Assembly (NCBI GenBank): GCA_024364735.1
Contig: JAGFNQ010000953.1
Coordinates: 128,093 to 192,092 of the forward strand
Length of the DNA stretch: 64,000 nt
From: Boesenbergia rotunda
Taxonomy: Eukaryota > Streptophyta > Magnoliopsida > Zingiberales > Zingiberaceae
Direction of reading: 5' to 3'
Shown here in pieces: positions 34,079-45,730 of this stretch. How positions within the stretch are numbered: the stretch's first letter is position 1; every line of letters starts with the position of its first letter. A program made the position numbers and the translations under genes. A model generated the notes under the pieces. That model did not search any database and was not told the DNA's origin. It was given only the letters and a program-made list of their open reading frames with translations.

Positions 34079-35554
34079 ATTGGATCGAGAAAACCGATAG
34101 AGGGGGGGTGAATATCGGAAATCGTTTTTCAGAAATTTTAGAGCAAGTACGCAGCGGAAATTAAAAATCACAACACAGAGACACAGTCGATTTTACTTGG
34201 TTCGGAGCCTGTGTCGACTCCTACTCCAAGACCCACGGTCGTTGACCGTTTACTTTGGGCAATTCTATATACGGCGCAAACAGTTTACAAAATTTGATTA
34301 CAAAATAAGTGCAGTAAATAAAAAGACGCTCTTCTTTACCGACGTCCGGAGTAGATCGACTTTTTCGGAGCAGCGGGACGTCGTCGGCTCGAGTTGGAAG
34401 GTTTCTGGAGCAAGGCGCGAGAGCAGAAGAGCTTTGAGGCGTTGAGTGAATTGATGTGTGAAGCCTGGGGTCGAGGGCCCTTTATATAGGGCCTGGGGGA
34501 GCCCGGGACGTCGGGGGCGCCCCCCCACGTGGCCTTTGATCCGTCAATACCTCGGTCAGCGTCTGATCCCTTTATCTTCGGGATCCGCTTTGACCGGGGC
34601 GCCCGGAGCGCTCGGGGCGCCCGGATTGACCGGGTCAAACTTCTATCTTCGCTTCACTGGCTTCTGGATCGAGGCTTGCGCATGGGGGCGCCCGAGATGC
34701 TGGGGGCGCCCGGGAGCACGGGGGCGCCCGGGAGTTGAACTGTCGAAGCCCATCTTGCTGTCTTGTGTTTTGTGTTTACCTTGGGAGCGCCCGGGACACT
34801 CCGGGCGCCCTGGTCAGCTGTAGCCTCATTCCTTTGAGGCTTTCTGAGCTGCAGACACACGTTCCTTCGGTCCTGCATCCAGGGTTAGTCCAAAACACAA
34901 TAAAACAATAAAGTATTAGATTATACAGCCTTAGCTGTCTTGGTTCTGATTTTGGTCTCCAAAATGGAGCCCTAGGTCGAACCGACGCCTACTGTTCCCT
35001 CGACGGGGAACGCGTCCTCACCTACTCCTCTCGGGAGAATTTACCTGATGCCAACCGTTCCTTTGGTTGGACTTTTGCCTGACGGTCCTTTGTCAGGTCT
35101 TGGATGCCGAGCTGCCCTTCGCTCGGTGCCTAGCATTCCTTCGCTAGGTCTTTGTATCCTAGCATTCCTTCGCCAGGTGCCCAGCAGCCCTTCGCCAGGT
35201 CTTTGATGACTAGCAGCCCTTCGCTAGTTGCCTAGCAGTCCTTCGCTAGGACTTGACGACTAGCAGCCCTTCGCTAGTTGCCTAGCAGTCCTTCGCTAGT
35301 TGCCTAGCAGTCCTTCGCTAGTTGCCTAGCAGTCCTTCACTAGGACTTGATGACTAGCAGCCCTTCGCTAGTTGCCTAGCAGTCTTTCGCTAGGACTTTG
35401 TATCCTGGCATTCCTTCGCCAGGTGCCTAGCAGCCCTTCGCTAGGACTTTGTTTCTGCACACTCAAGTAACTTTATTAGATCACAAATAAACTTAACTTT
35501 GAATCCTTTGCCAATATCAAAACAAGGTTCGACATGGTGCTTTCTGCACCAACA
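34079..35554 (-). repeat. 5' LTR of S2 (1476 bp)
   Basis: This is the partner of 28342-29796. Its left terminus reads TATTGG instead of TGTTGG, so on the element strand the terminal CA has become TA, a C-to-T change. The palindrome clusters lie at 34495-34810 (GGGCGCCC type) and 35060-35450 (GCTAG type). The latter has a different number of ladder rungs from the partner. Confidence 0.9.
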
Positions 35555-35986
35555 CTTTATTAACGAAGGAACAAAATAACAATTATCCAATTCTAAGACA
35601 AGTCCAGTAGGGAGCTTTAGCAAATATGTTCCGATGGCAATTGCAGCAATCTTTGCTCCATTCCCAACTCGCAAATTCGCTTCTCCCTTGACGAGCCTTC
35701 TTCTATTCCTTAGCTCATGTATGTCATTACATATATGTGAGCTACACCCGGTATCAAGTACCTAGGTGTACGAGGAAATAGAGTGACATTCAATAACGAA
35801 GATACCTGAAGAGGATGGAGCATCGGATGTCTTCTTCTTCAAGGAGTCAGGATAAACCTTGCAGTTTCTTTGCCAGTGGCCCTCCTTGCCGCAGTAATGG
35901 CAAGTGCCTTTTGGTGCCTTTTCAATCTTTTTGTCCTTAGTTAAATTATTAGTGTCCAAAATGGAAAGCAAATTCAAAGAAGACAT
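35555..35986 (-). pseudogene. A1 gag (internally deleted) and protease start
   Basis: The frame starts MSSLNLLSILDTNNLT at 35986, the usual Angela-type gag N-terminus. It then passes directly into KDKKIEKAPKG and the zinc knuckle CHYCGKEGHWQRNC, so the whole capsid core is missing in frame. The protease follows (VLDTGCSSHI). A TAG at 35762-35764 replaces the Trp just before it. The frame then runs through VGNGAKIAAIAIGTYLL to the S2 insertion at CTTTA. It resumes at 28341 with NIVSISCL. Confidence 0.85.
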
Positions 35987-37750
35987 GATCAGGTGATTAT
36001 CCTAGAAATATAAATTGAGCTTATGTGATAAGAATGATAAAGAATGCATCAATATACATTAATTAAATCCTATTTATTTTTCGAATTGAATAACCCTTTT
36101 TATCAATTCGGGAGATCGTAGGAACATCTCCAAATAGGTTGATATCCAACCATATATAAGAACAACCATGACTAGAGTCCATCAAATTATTCTTAGCTAT
36201 GAAGGTAGGTAATTATACCGATTACATATTATACATATGTAACTATAACATTATGCTATCAACTAATTGAATGTTTGCATAAATCATTGGGTTGTTAACT
36301 CATTATCAATATGCAACAATATACATAACACCCAACTGCACCTCTCTTTACATCGATCTTGGCTATGACACAACAAATCGATACTCCAAGCTTAAGGCTG
36401 ACCCATTAATCAAGAAATAGTTTTAATATGGTTGGAGCTCAATCAACCGCTTAGTCAGGCTTGGATGTGTCCAACAACCAAAACTTAGGATTGACCTCTG
36501 ACTCCAACTATATTAATCATAAACTAATTCCATGGTTTGAACATGTTGAGGTTCAAGCCGGGCATGGATGTGTCCATCAACCCAAACGAGAAACAAAACT
36601 CTAGTTCTAACCATATTAATGGAAGATGTTGGCCTTAATATTTTGTAAAGGGTTTTGGGTCTCATCCTTTTCTTCTATGCACATTCATGACATATAATTA
36701 TGTTATGTTCTAACGATTTCCCTAATAAAGTATGTATGTGACTTAATTAATCAAGTCTCATTAATTGAATTAGGAACCGGATTTCCTAATTCTAATTTCA
36801 TACTTTATTTAAGGAATTGTTTTGGGAAACAATTTCCTAAATTATCATAATCAATTTCGGAATTAATATGTTTAAGACTTTGATTTCTCTAAATCAAATC
36901 CTATTAAATTAAGAGACAGATTCCCTTAATTCAACCACATATTATTTTCATGAAAATCTTATTTAAGGAAATATACTCTATAGGAAACAAATTTTCTAAT
37001 TAATTTTGGAGACAATAATATATAAGAGCATCACCTCATAAATTAAATAAGGGAATTATCGTTTGAGAATCACCTCAAAAATTTCCAAGATTTGATCACA
37101 TATTTTATTTATGGAAAATTAATATCAATAACTTAATTTGGACGGCTCCCCGAGGCTCAATCCAAAATAAGAATTTATTGATAATATAATTTGGACGGCT
37201 CCCCGAGGCTCAATCCAAATTAAACATTTGGCAGCTTAAATTCAATTTAGGAAATTTAATTATAACAACTAACTTTAAATTGGACGGCTCCCCGAGGCTC
37301 AATCCAAAATAAAAAATTTTATAAAAAATTTAATTTCCAATTATGAATTTAAATGCCAATTAATATTCCCATAATTTGTCTAGACTTTCTTGAAAGAAAA
37401 TGCCCAAAATTGCGAGCTTTCCAAAATTGGAAAGTTTCCAAAAATAAAAAGTTTTCAGAATAATTGTAAATTTCTGGTACAAAGAAAACATACGTATTTC
37501 CAAAATTGAAAAATTTTCCGAAATAGGAAATTTCCAAAATTGGAAAGTTTCCAAAAATGGAAAGTTTTCACAATTATCATAAAATTTTAGAAACAGAGAT
37601 ATTTCAAAAGTTTGCGAAATTTCATGAGGATTTCCAAACCTTGAAATTCCTAAATCAGAAATTTACCATAATTGAAAAATTTTCCAAAATTGAGATCATG
37701 ACAAAGTTGTCCGCAAAACAATTATATGATTATGTCGAACACTAAACCTC
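35987..37750 (-). repeat. A1 leader between primer site and gag
   Basis: This is 1.76 kb with no supported gene. It holds three spaced copies of GGACGGCTCCCCGAGGCTCA at about 37140, 37193 and 37283 (plus strand), each followed by ATCCAA. Next comes a zone rich in CCAAAATTGGAAAGTTTCC-like inverted words (37400-37690). A leader this long may hold packaging signals, which is inference only. Confidence 0.6.
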
Positions 37751-37763
37751 GCTCTGATACCAC
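37751..37763 (-). other. Primer binding site of A1
   Basis: Minus-strand GTGGTATCAGAGC directly abuts the 5' LTR end CCCAACA. Confidence 0.88.
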
Positions 37764-40230
37764 TGTTGGGATCGGGTGCATATTAACATGGATGCGGGTT
37801 CGTAATTTTAAAATTAATTACGTGCAGCGGAAGGTTTAGCATAAATAATTTCTCAAATTATTTAACTACATATCTAAGCATGCAATTTTATCTTGTGTAG
37901 ACATGATCATGTATTTAAAATTTTGCAGAAACGTAAACTAATTTACGTATTACCTCGCGTAACTCGAAGGAAGGGACGAGATCCAACCGTAAGCGTCCCT
38001 TAGAAGCCCCGCCTCTATTCGCGTCCACGCCGAGTATCTTCGGGATGACTTCGCAAAGCCACGAGTTTCGTGTTCTCGAGAACTACTAGATTCTCCGAGA
38101 ACGCGACAAGAAAAACCAAGAGAGAAGTCGGAAGACTAACCACAAAAGGATGGTCGGAATTAATATTCCGGCGAAGCAAAAGAAGAGGCTTGCAGCAAAA
38201 AGGATCCTTGCAGCAAACTCTAATTCCGGCAGCATCTTCTTCCGGCCAAGAGATGGCCGGAGCTTCCTTCTTCGGCAACAAGTGGTGGTCAGCAGGGAAA
38301 GGGCAGGGGCGGCCGGCTGGTGCTCCTTCTTGGGGCTCGTTGGCGCACAGCAAGAAGGGGAGAAGAGAAGGAGAGAAAGAGAGGGAGAGAGCTTATGCCA
38401 TCATCTCTTCGATTATCTCCAAAGCCTTGCCTTGGGTCCTTTATATAGTGGTCTCTCAACCATCAAGCCTCTCAAATATGGAATAACTTATTCCATCATG
38501 CCAAGTTTGATTTTTTTATATCATGGTTAAAATCATATTTTAATTCATGATAAAAATCAATCAAGTCTCTCAAATATGGAATAACTTATTCCATCATGCC
38601 AAGTTTGATTTTATATCATGGTTAAAATCATATTTTAATTCATGATAAAAATCAATCAAGTCTCTCAAATATGAAATAACTTATTCCATCATGCCATGTT
38701 TGATTTTATATCATGGTTAAAATCATATTTTAATTCATGATAAAAATCAATCAAGTCTCTTCTCTCCTATGAAATAAATTTCCTTATCATGGTAAATCAA
38801 TCCATGATTGATTTTTTTATAAAATAAACCAAACCATGGTTCATTTTAATTTCCATGAAGAAATAAACCAAACCTTGGTTTATTATATAAAAATTTATTT
38901 CATCCATAATTTTATAAAACAAACCACACTTGGTTTATTTTATAAACTGAACCAAAACATGGTTCTCCCTTTGATGTGGTCGGCCAAGCAAAGAGGGTGG
39001 AGGCCCTCTTTGGCCTGTCCATCCAAGCCAAGCCCTAATGAATTAAACTTATTTAATTCATCTATTAAGTCTTCAAAAGACTTAGCCATTTTATGCTCCT
39101 GATGCGTCTCTGAAAAATTCAGATTCGACTTATCCTTTGACTCAACCAAACTTAATCTCTCTTGATTGGAAAATCTAATTTTCAACTCGTTTTAAATCCC
39201 TCGGATTACTCGTAGTGCTTGTGACTAAATAGACTTTCGATTTATGTTGGCCGTCTATAATTAACCAATTAATTATAGAACGATCATGAGTGTCACCTAG
39301 TAGTACATTATGATCCCCAATTAATCGAAAGATCAACGGTTGACTTCAGAAACGATTCTGAAACCCTTCAGCAGCTATAATGAATCGTGTCCCATTCCCT
39401 TCACCATCTTATACCCACTTGGTTCAGGACATGGTCTATGTGTGTCAGTCCCCACTAGGCTGACTACGTCACACCTAGCCCAAGTAACATTTTCTCGTCC
39501 TACGGATTCTAATTACTCTCATGTATTTAAGAGATTCATACTCTAAACATGTCATGCTCTGGCCAGAGGCTTCGAGTAACAATCCGACGATAGGCCTCGG
39601 GTATACATCTCCTCGCAAGGAGTGGTGAATCCTTTGTAGGCTGTTCAAACATCTTCGGGCACTTCGGCTTATACCCAATCATCCTGGGTCCACACCTCCT
39701 TGGAGATGCTTGCTTAAGATGTCAAAGTATAAGTCTCCATGACCAAGATGACTTGAACACCGCAAGTCAAAGGAACATCGCACTTAAGCTGCAGTAAAAA
39801 CTTCACTGACATATCTATATGTAGACTCCATATGAAATTTTACAGCCAGTCACTCCAATGAACTAGTTCCCTTAACTAGCATTCATGTTTATCTCCGGGC
39901 ATCTCAATGTCACCAGCCAGTGAGAATCAGCTGATTAAAGAATAATACATGCTAGTCTCAACAGAATTGATAGTGCCCGTATTTATCAATTCATCGACTA
40001 GGGACAATTTCAATACTTCACAATTGCACATGTAGAGATAATCATTAGTTGTGAATTCATCACAAATTCTCTCATGCTGTGAATTGTATTGCGGACATTT
40101 AGTAAATGAGTTTAAGATCTCAATCAAATACACAAACATGTATACTCAAATAGTGAATATTCATTTATTAGAATAAATGATTATAATCATAAGGCGATTG
40201 CCTTAGGACACTTCTCTCATATCACTAACA
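37764..40230 (-). repeat. 5' LTR of A1 (2467 bp)
   Basis: It starts TGTTGGGATC (plus strand, left) and ends ATCACTAACA. It is homologous along its length to the solo LTR at 21669-23923. It is about 210 bp longer because of a triplicated internal block at 38464-38751. Confidence 0.9.
38464..38756. repeat. Tandem triplication (95-98 bp unit) in the A1 LTR
   Basis: Units begin with CAAG at 38464, 38562 and 38657, and the array ends at 38752. Each unit contains the perfect palindrome TGGAATAACTTATTCCA (weakened in the third) and an imperfect inverted pair around TCATGGTTAAAATCAT and ATTTTAATTCATGA. The related solo LTR has only a diverged single-to-double version. Confidence 0.85.
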
Positions 40231-41512
40231 AAAATGTCATACGAACTATGAAAAGGCTACGAGCTATCACACAAATACTTAAAAGTATGGGGGTGCTTGG
40301 CAAAGGTCGAAGTACCCAAGCCAAAGCATATAAAAATCGAACCTAAAACGTTCAATGCGATATTTGTCAGATATGCTCATAACAGTAGTGCATATCGTTT
40401 CATAGTTCACAAATTAGACATTCTTGATATTCATGTGGGAACATTTATAAAATCTCGAAATGCAATATTCTCTGAACACATATTCCCAAATAAGAAGGGA
40501 AACGTTAAAAGTGATTGCAACGGAAGTTCTAACGAACAGAACGTTTCTGAACTTAGTTGTCGTAAAAGGACTATTGACGATCAAAGCTCAGAGTCACGTC
40601 GAAGCAAACGGGCTAGAGTTGAGAAATTGTTCGGGCCAGACTTCATGACTTTTATGTTGGAAATGGACTCAAGGACATTAAGCGAAGCCCTCTCTAGTTC
40701 CAACGCCTCATTGTGGAAAGTGACTGTCAATTATGAAATCAAGTCCATCATGATAATCATACTTGAAAATTAGTGGACCTTCCTTCTGATACTAAACCAT
40801 TAGGTTGTAAGTGGATACTAAAACGCAAGTATAAAGCTGATGGATCGATTGACAAGTATAAGGCCAGACTTGTAGCCAAAGGTTTCAAGCAAAAAGAATG
40901 TCTTGACTACTTCGATACCTACTCACCTGTGACAAGGATTACGTCTATATGAGTGTTGATAGTCATCGCAGCACTGTACGACCTTGAAATACATTAAATG
41001 GATGTTAAGACTGTATTCTTAAATGATGAGTTGGAAGAAAAAATCTATATCAAGCAACCCAAGGGGTTCATAGCTCCAGGAAAAGAGGAAAAAGTGTGTA
41101 GACTTGTTAAGTCGTTATATGGACATAAACAAGCGTCTAAACAATGACACGAAAAATTTGACAAAATAATGTTGTCAAATGAATTCAAAATAAATGAATG
41201 TGACAAATGCATTTATGTCAAAACCACATCTGAAGGTCATGTAATCATCTGTCTATACGTAGACGGCATGCCCGCGCGAAACTTCTTAGAAGATATTTCC
41301 AGCTAGATGAAACTTGTGTCTACCGTACTTATACACTATGATAGTTAATCGGCAATTGAAAGTGTAAAGAGTAGTATGTATAATTATAAGTCACGATATA
41401 TACGCCGTATACACAATACCATTAGGCAGTTGATTTCAAATGGAGTGATTACAATTGAGTATGTTATGTCCAAAGATAATTTGGCAAATCCTCTTATGAA
41501 GGGGCTAAGTTG
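40231..41512 (+). pseudogene. Tork-like copia polyprotein remnant T1 (3' half)
   Basis: Plus-strand order: end of integrase/linker (KVWGCLAKVEVP, then KIEPKTFNAIFVRYAHNSSA, SRNAIFSEHIFP), then RT start PLGCKWILKRKYKADGSI, YKARLVAKGFKQKE and YSPVTRITSI. After these come TVFLNDELEEKIYIKQPKGF, SLYGHKQASKQ and LYVDG, where the catalytic YVDD is already lost. A large deletion removes the rest of RT and nearly all of RNase H, leaving only YVMSKDNLANPLMKGL just before 41512. There are many stops and shifts. The 5' half is not in the window. Confidence 0.85.
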
Positions 41513-42117
41513 ATATCAAGTATAATACTCATCGAGAGAAATGAGATTAAAAATCTATAACTAAAACGACTGTAGTGGTAACCCAACCTTGTTGACTAGA
41601 GATCCCAATATTTTGGTTTAATGGGACAACGAAGTTACAGAAGTTGTGTTATAGCACATGAGATATATTATCTCTATCCCAATCCTAGGATGAATATGTG
41701 TTGTCCTACCACATGTAATGAGGTTAAGCTTATGCTTTTAATAATTTTTATACCTTTATAAGGTAGAGTATGATAGGATACTCTTGATAGAAGTATCACC
41801 TATGTGAGTGTAAAGACAGGTCACTTCAGTGAAATACTCATGAATTCAAGATGATGTTCATGACCAAAACGGAACTAACCATGAGAATCAAAAGTAGATG
41901 AGATAAGTCCCTATGTGGGTGTTGTTGTCTTAGTATACACAAACAACTGAGCAGTTCAAGACATCACGTTCACTGCGCAACCTAATATGCTCGATAACAT
42001 TCCACTACGGAAGGTTCAAAGTCACAAGCTAACTCTCCTGATGCATTGACTTATCGATTGGACTCTTATAAAGTGTCAACATGCATACACACATTAATTT
42101 CTATTCATGTGGGAGAT
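41513..42117 (+). repeat. T1 3' untranslated region and polypurine tract
   Basis: About 600 bp without a gene follow the RNase H relic. They end in the polypurine tract GTGGGAGAT (about 42109-42117), immediately before the LTR start TGTTGG. This is the usual ending of Tork/TNT1-type elements. Confidence 0.75.
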
Positions 42118-43212
42118 TGTTGGTTATTTGGGTCTTTAAAAGACCAAATATAGTTTTGCAATAGAAAATCGAGGTGTCATCAATCAATGAAAGTCAAAAT
42201 TGACTTCAAAAATAAAATCTACGTTTCACGTAGATGAATCTAGACTATTAATTTGCTCAAAATCGATTACCGATGAATGAGAAATTAATTATTTAAAGTT
42301 AGCCCAAAATTGACATAAAAGGAAGTAGACGGAGAATAGTTCTATATCTGAAAATTTCAAAGGTGTTTACTTCCATATATGTGTTTTAGTATTGATAGAG
42401 TTAAAAAAGAAAAACACAAGTGTTCTCTTCTCACAGGCGAGCAAGTACTCGCACCTGCGGCCCGTCACCGGCCACGCGCCCACGCGCGAAATGGGCGTTT
42501 TATTGGTGCACTTTGCACTTCGTATCATCGTGAGGAGCTTAAATTTATACTCCGGGTGACGTAGCATTCGAGTGATGTATTATGTGACGTGGCAGTGCCT
42601 ACGTGACACCCGTGTAGGTTGAAAGAGATTACTAGACTGCCGACTGTGACAACCGTTGGATCGAAGAGAGGTGCTGGATCACAAGTGATCCGATCTGGAG
42701 CGTTAATCGTGAAGAGTCACAATCTAACCATTGGTGATGAGACTTAATTTAAAACGTCAGATCGAATTTGGCAACTGAAATCAAAGGGGGATCTGAAGGG
42801 TTATAATAATCTAGATCTAACGGCTGCGATCAAAGGGCTATCTGAAGGGTTACAACCCTCCAGATCGAACAAGCCAGATCAATCCTAAACCAAAGGTCAC
42901 ACACCCACTCGCCAAAGATACCTCATCTCTTTCCTTGTATAAATATAATCTCCTAGATGTTGGAATCATTCATTCAATCATCCAGTTCAAAAAGGATACA
43001 TCTCATCTTCTGCATCCAGAGTCCAAAAAGCCTACAAGAAGGTTCGCTGGTCTCGAAATTTGAAATGCTCCTATTTCGAGATATCGTCGTTGTATCTTGG
43101 TAAATAAATTGCTGCTCTCCGTGAATATCTGTAGTGGAGCAATATTGTTTTACGGAGATAGTGTCAAACACTGACCTCGACAATATTATATCAGTTTGCA
43201 TCCTCCCCGACA
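42118..43212 (+). repeat. 3' LTR of T1 (about 1095 bp)
   Basis: It starts TGTTGGTTATTTGGG after the polypurine tract. It contains a promoter TATAAATA at 42938-42945 and probably ends at CCCCGACA (43212). The right border is a judgement because the 5' LTR and the second target-site copy are missing. Confidence 0.7.
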
Positions 43213-43399
43213 GCAACCCATCAGATCTCACAAATAGATGAGTCCGATCATTGAAATGTTCTATCCTTAGGAAGAGGGCTCACTTGGAGCATGACAAATT
43301 TGTATGCATTTAACGGATAGTTAAACTTTCTTAGTAGTAACCTTACATACTGGTTTGAAGTTTCATTCAGCTGCAAGTCGACAAAGAGAATGAACTTAT

Positions 43400-44386
43400 G
43401 CTCGAAGAAAGCTCGATACCCACCTTCAGAAAATGATTAACGAGATACCTTAGACGATCAGTTTGGCTCCACGGAAGTTTCCTACCGACTGCCAGGGTAA
43501 ATTGGGAAGCACTTGCGACGGACGATCCAGAAACCCAACATCTCAGAGTTCGCACCAATACCCACCTTCAGGTATCTTGAGTTGGTAGCCCTCATGTGAC
43601 ATCTTAGGAAGAAGTAACAAATTGGCTTGAAACAACGATAACATGCCATCAAGTGTAGCCCACACAACAACTCATACCAAGCATTTGTCATGGCAGTTTC
43701 CTTCCATTCAAGAGAGTCCAGTTATGTAAAGGCAAAAAATCTTGCAAGTTTTGCTATTTTCATGAGAATAAGAAGAAGTCAAATAATCCCGATACTAACC
43801 TCTGCTTCATCCTCAAGGTTAATCCATATAAACTTTACCTTATCTATCAATTGGCTTCCTATCGAATAAAATCCAAGAAACTATATGATTGTATAAACTT
43901 AAATAATGCTAACCCCAATCACAATGCTAATCAGTTTGTCAGGTGATTTTTGAATTATCATCATTCACTAGGCCTAAAAGATTAGGCAAGTAGTCTTCCA
44001 CTGCACGCAGAAGTTCGCTCAAAGCAGAACCTGTAGTACAGATAAAATTCAAATCCAATAATGAGTCTTTTGTAAAAGAGGCAAAAACATTTTGCTTATC
44101 AACACCTATGAGAAAGCAACTTTTTCATTCTAACAAAACAAACCATGTCTTGTAGTCATTCCTCTTGGCATTGGCTTTGTGAATTGCCAAGCCTTAATAG
44201 AAGCCATTGAGACAATTCTAGTTTTGAGGGCTGAGAAGCGATCCAGAAGACTTCTCATCAAAAAGTCACCTAATTACAATTCACACTTTTGGGGATACGG
44301 AATCCTAGTAGAAAAACAGCTACCTCCCCAATACTCCCAGCTCTTAATGGACTAGCATCTCTAGGACTAGATAGAACACAACCCAT
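43400..44386 (-). pseudogene. BRO1-domain protein gene, decayed and truncated
   Basis: Exon 1 (44386-44144) starts MGCVLSSPRDASPLRAGSIG, then EVAVFLLGFRIPK. This is the myristoylatable MGC start and GEVAVFVPGLRIPK-type block of plant BRO1-domain proteins. After a TAG and a frameshift it reads LLDRFSALKTRIVSMAS to a donor GTTTGT. Exon 2 (from 44030) reads GSALSELLRAVEDYLP. Exon 3 (43838-43800) reads VKFIWINLEDEAE with donor GTTAGT. Exon 4 (43700-43566) reads ETAMTNAWYELLCGLHLMA, then after a shift QANLLLLPKMSHEGYQLKIP. Weak similarity may continue to about 43400. Introns are retained, so it is not a processed copy. The functional family acts in endosomal trafficking. This copy has a stop, two frameshifts and no 3' part. 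Identification rests on recalled family motifs. Confidence 0.8.
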
Positions 44387-45730
44387 ATTGGAGACCCTAA
44401 TTCTATATACAAAACAAAAACAAGGGAAGAGATGTTTCAGAATATAAACAAGAGGAAGACAAATTCAACTAAAGTATATATCTACTAGAATTAATTAATA
44501 TCACAGTGGTAAAATAGCTATAAACTTGCAGGATTAGCAAGGAAACATATACATATTACAGAAATGACAGCAATGAAGAAAGCATGTAAGATGGAGAACC
44601 TTCTATCCTTAGCTAAGAAAAAGCATGTGCCAATTGGAGACAACCAACTGAATGGTGATTCATGAGGTTTGTTCGCATGTAATTTCTAGTGAAAGTCATC
44701 CAAGTTCATGGGCATCGTTCTCTTTCCACCCAATTACACAAAAATATAAACACACAACACAAATGCTTCTCAAGTCAAAACTCTCAAGATTAATTGAATA
44801 AATATGGAGTAAAATAAAAACAATCAGAGATATATGTGGTTTTGCAACTTGCTCAAGGGAAGTAAAGCATATCATTCTAGAGCACATAGATACGCACGTA
44901 AGTTGAATCATATAAAATCACATTTCCAGTACATAAGATACCACTAGAACATGATTACTGATTGAAAGTAAATTATTGTGAAGAATAGTAGAGAGCAATA
45001 TAAGGAAACCGATAATGAAGTGAGCTAGTTTAGAATTTCTAATTGTGCATTCTTGAAGATACTAGAAATGGGTCGCCGTCTAGCCCCAACCATCTTTTCC
45101 CTCACTCCACGAACAGCCCCACATTGTCGCACACCACCTTACTCGAACAATGGAACAACTTGTAGTCCCTCTCCCCCTGTACCTTTCTACCTTAAACCCA
45201 GCGTCGAAGCGCCCATTGACTCCATCGAAAATCATGTACCGTCACCCCCCAATGGACGCGTAGCCGAGCTGTCCGACTATCGACTGCAAGCAGATGGTCG
45301 CCATGGAGAACCACACATTGCAGTTGGTCGACATATTCACAAACTCGCTCCCCTCAAGTGCCAACGAAAAGATCACCGAGATGTCAGAGTCAACCTCAGA
45401 ACGCTCATGAGCCACTATGAGGAGCGAGCATCCGAAGAAAGATCTTTTTTTATTGAGGGTCGCGAGAGTGAGGTCGTCGCCGCCGGGGGAGGATGTGGTA
45501 CTGATGGCCTGAGCGAAGGCTCCAGCCATCGGTATTGCGGACAAAGGTGGCCTCTGCAGAGAGCGAGCAGAGCAAGAAATAGAGGCCGACCAAAAACTTT
45601 TTGGTGATGGTGTTGACTGCCTCTGTAACAGGGTACACTTGACCCCGTGTCAAGTCCGAACAGGACCCAACCCAGACTCGTAACTGAGTCAAATTCCAGC
45701 CCAAACTAACCAACCACTGGTTCAAAGTTT
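44387..45730 (-). other. Region upstream of the BRO1 pseudogene, possible 5' leader
   Basis: 44387-45040 is AT-rich and shows nothing recognisable. 45050-45640 is GC-richer and open on both strands (184 codons plus, 100 codons minus), but I recognise neither protein. Its composition and position suit a 5' untranslated exon of the BRO1 gene. This is inference. Confidence 0.3.

Larger units (their letters stand above)
28342..35554 (-). mobile_element. S2: pol-less SIRE-like retrotransposon (7213 bp, nested)
   Basis: It has two LTRs (28342-29796 and 34079-35554), a primer site, a polypurine tract and a perfect target duplication CTTTA (28337-28341 and 35555-35559). LTR organisation matches S1: a GGGCGCCC cluster plus a CCTAGC/GCTAGG hairpin ladder. 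The 4.3-kb interior has only a shortened gag. No protease, integrase or RT motif is visible. It must have moved with proteins made by a relative. It split A1 at the protease-integrase linker. Confidence 0.92.
25684..40230 (-). mobile_element. Angela-like Ty1/copia element A1, lacking its 3' LTR
   Basis: The 5' LTR (37764-40230), primer site, long leader, shortened gag, protease, integrase, RT and most of RNase H are present in order on the minus strand. The end of RNase H, polypurine tract and 3' LTR are missing. S2 is inserted in the protease/integrase linker. Motifs such as CHYCGKEGHW, LYVDDILLIGND and MLCTRPDVSYALS are the ones I associate with Angela-type elements. Lineage assignment is by motif only. 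Confidence 0.85.

Noticed and set aside
40231..40235. Target duplication AAAAT for element A1
   Set aside because: A1's other end is missing, so no second copy exists to confirm it.
45053..45607. 184-codon plus-strand gene
   Set aside because: Open on both strands, GC-rich, with no recognisable motif. It is more likely a 5' leader exon region of the BRO1 relic.
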